Assembly: GCA_023254755.1 (NCBI GenBank)
Contig: JALRKU010000204.1
Span: 1-6,097 of the forward strand
Direction: 5' to 3'
DNA length: 6,097 bases
Source of the DNA: Aeromicrobium sp.
GTDB lineage: Bacteria; Actinomycetota; Actinomycetes; Propionibacteriales; Nocardioidaceae
Shown: one piece after another, positions 5,593-6,097 of the stretch
Numbering within the stretch: the stretch's first letter is position 1
How the letters are laid out: each line of letters starts with the position of its first letter
Notes under the pieces: model-generated
Databases searched by the model: none
Seen by the model: the letters and a program-made list of their open reading frames with translations, nothing else
Told to the model about the DNA's origin: nothing
Position numbers and translations under genes: made by a program

Positions 5593-5623
5593 CCCCGTCG
5601 CGGGTGCTCGAAAACGTCCTTGA

Positions 5624-5639
5624 TGTGACCTGGGTCACC
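5624..5639. promoter_or_regulatory. CRP/GlxR-like palindromic operator
   Basis: TGTGACCTGGGTCACC matches the CRP-family core TGTGA-N6-TCACA at nine of ten defined positions; the perfect inverted part is GTGACC-TG-GGTCAC. It lies in the 191-nt region between the divergent miniprotein and cysH genes, about 81 nt upstream of the expected cysH start site and about 51 nt upstream of the expected miniprotein start site. Actinobacterial Crp/GlxR proteins bind this type of site in response to cAMP. The palindrome is seen; the regulator and the target gene are inferred. Confidence 0.6.
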
Positions 5640-5700
5640 ACCTTCTGTTCCGGCATCCGGACGGGGCTCCCGCGGAATAGGTGCCGTTCGGGCCCGGTTC

Positions 5701-5729
5701 TAGGCTGGAGCGGGGACGAACGAGAGGAG
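5701..5729 (+). promoter_or_regulatory. cysH promoter -10 and Shine-Dalgarno
   Basis: TAGGCT (5701-5706) fits the TAnnnT -10 hexamer, predicting a start near 5713 and a leader of about 22 nt. GAGAGGAG (5722-5729) is a good Shine-Dalgarno five bases before the GTG at 5735. No clear TTGACA-like -35 is found at the normal distance, which would suit an activator-dependent promoter such as one using the palindrome at 5624-5639. Confidence 0.55.
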
Positions 5730-5734
5730 CGCAC

Positions 5735-6097
5735 GTGACCGAGGCCCTCACCCTGGCCGAGCGCCGGGAGCGCCAGCTGCGGCACGACGCGGATCGCGCG
5801 GCCCACCTCGCGGAACGCGAGCACCTCCTGGCCCCCCGCCGCGGCGACGACGAGCTGCGTGCCCTGGCCGACGAGGCCGCCGCACGCTTCGACCGCGACG
5901 ACGTCACGAGCGACGAGGTCCTCGCGTGGGTCTCCGACACGTTCGGCTACCGCACCGCCGTCGCCTGCTCGATGGCCGACGCCGTGCTCCCCGCCGTCGT
6001 CGCCGAGCACATCCCGTGGGTCGACACCCTGTGCCTCGAGACGGGCTCCCACTTCGCCGAGACCATCGGCACGCGCGACGCCGGCGAGTCCTCGATG
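5735..6097 (+). CDS. cysH: phosphoadenylyl-/adenylyl-sulfate reductase, 3'-truncated
   Basis: The first 121 codons of a gene that runs off the right edge; the frame is open to base 6097. CysH reduces PAPS or APS to sulfite with thioredoxin in assimilatory sulfate reduction, the route to the sulfide used by MetY. The recognisable part is the adenine-nucleotide alpha-hydrolase-like fold: RTAVACSMADAVLPAVVAEH (73-92), the P-loop-like SMADAVL, then LCLETGSHFAETIGTRDA (99-116), corresponding to the usual LDTGYHFxET. Glu102 for Asp and Ser105 for Tyr are small departures from the common wording. A charged N-terminal leader (about 1-60) precedes the conserved fold. GTG 5735 is favoured by the Shine-Dalgarno GAGAGGAG five bases upstream. 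The C-terminal Cys motifs that separate Fe-S APS reductases from PAPS reductases lie beyond the window, so substrate choice cannot be decided. Confidence 0.88.
   Translation, partial: MTEALTLAERRERQLRHDADRAAHLAEREHLLAPRRGDDELRALADEAAARFDRDDVTSDEVLAWVSDTFGYRTAVACSMADAVLPAVVAEHIPWVDTLCLETGSHFAETIGTRDAGESSM

Noticed and set aside
5447..6052. 201-codon minus-strand open frame across the divergent region and cysH
   Set aside because: It overlaps the miniprotein in another frame, crosses the promoter region and is antisense to cysH; no motif is recognisable.
1..6097. Defence island, prophage, transposon or CRISPR content
   Set aside because: No transposase, integrase, toxin, nuclease, terminal repeats or array is visible, and codon usage looks uniform across the genes.

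Overview
This is a very GC-rich window (about 70% by eye) with strongly G/C-biased third codon positions, several GTG starts and promoter-like TAnnnT hexamers placed just before start codons. Together with protein wording such as the MetX/MetY/AlkA pattern, this points to an actinomycete chromosome, most likely Nocardioidaceae-like (Nocardioides/Aeromicrobium). That placement is inferred from memory of families, not from a search. The window contains no RNA genes, mobile elements, CRISPR arrays or phage genes. It reads as ordinary core and metabolic chromosome.

Left part, plus strand (1-3602): the 3' portion of metY (O-acetylhomoserine sulfhydrylase) overlaps metX (homoserine O-acetyltransferase) by four bases. 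These two enzymes make homocysteine directly from homoserine, acetyl-CoA and sulfide. They are followed at short spacings (28 and 30 nt) by an AlkA-type DNA-3-methyladenine glycosylase and by bluB (5,6-dimethylbenzimidazole synthase, lower ligand of vitamin B12). Each of these last two has its own candidate leaderless start.

Middle part, minus strand (3607-5311): a compact three-gene operon reading right to left. It encodes a YciO-type Sua5/YrdC-family protein, then an alpha/beta hydrolase (ATGA overlap), then a small VOC/glyoxalase-fold protein (23-nt gap, clear Shine-Dalgarno). It converges on bluB with only 4 nt between stop codons.

Right part (5312-6097): a perfect 14-bp hairpin follows a 48-codon gene on the minus strand, which encodes a two-helix membrane miniprotein ending in a GPGG motif. 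A 191-nt divergent intergenic region follows. It holds a near-perfect CRP/GlxR-like palindrome and a promoter with Shine-Dalgarno for cysH (APS/PAPS reductase), which runs off the right edge. The cysH product starts the branch that supplies sulfide, the substrate of MetY at the other end, so sulfur assimilation and methionine synthesis bracket the window.

I did not find an undescribed multi-gene system. The items most worth checking are the recurring TAnnnT-N6-start arrangement at three genes, the YciO-type gene and its uncharacterised operon partners, the CRP-like operator, the inverted repeat inside the 5' end of metX, and the unlisted miniprotein.
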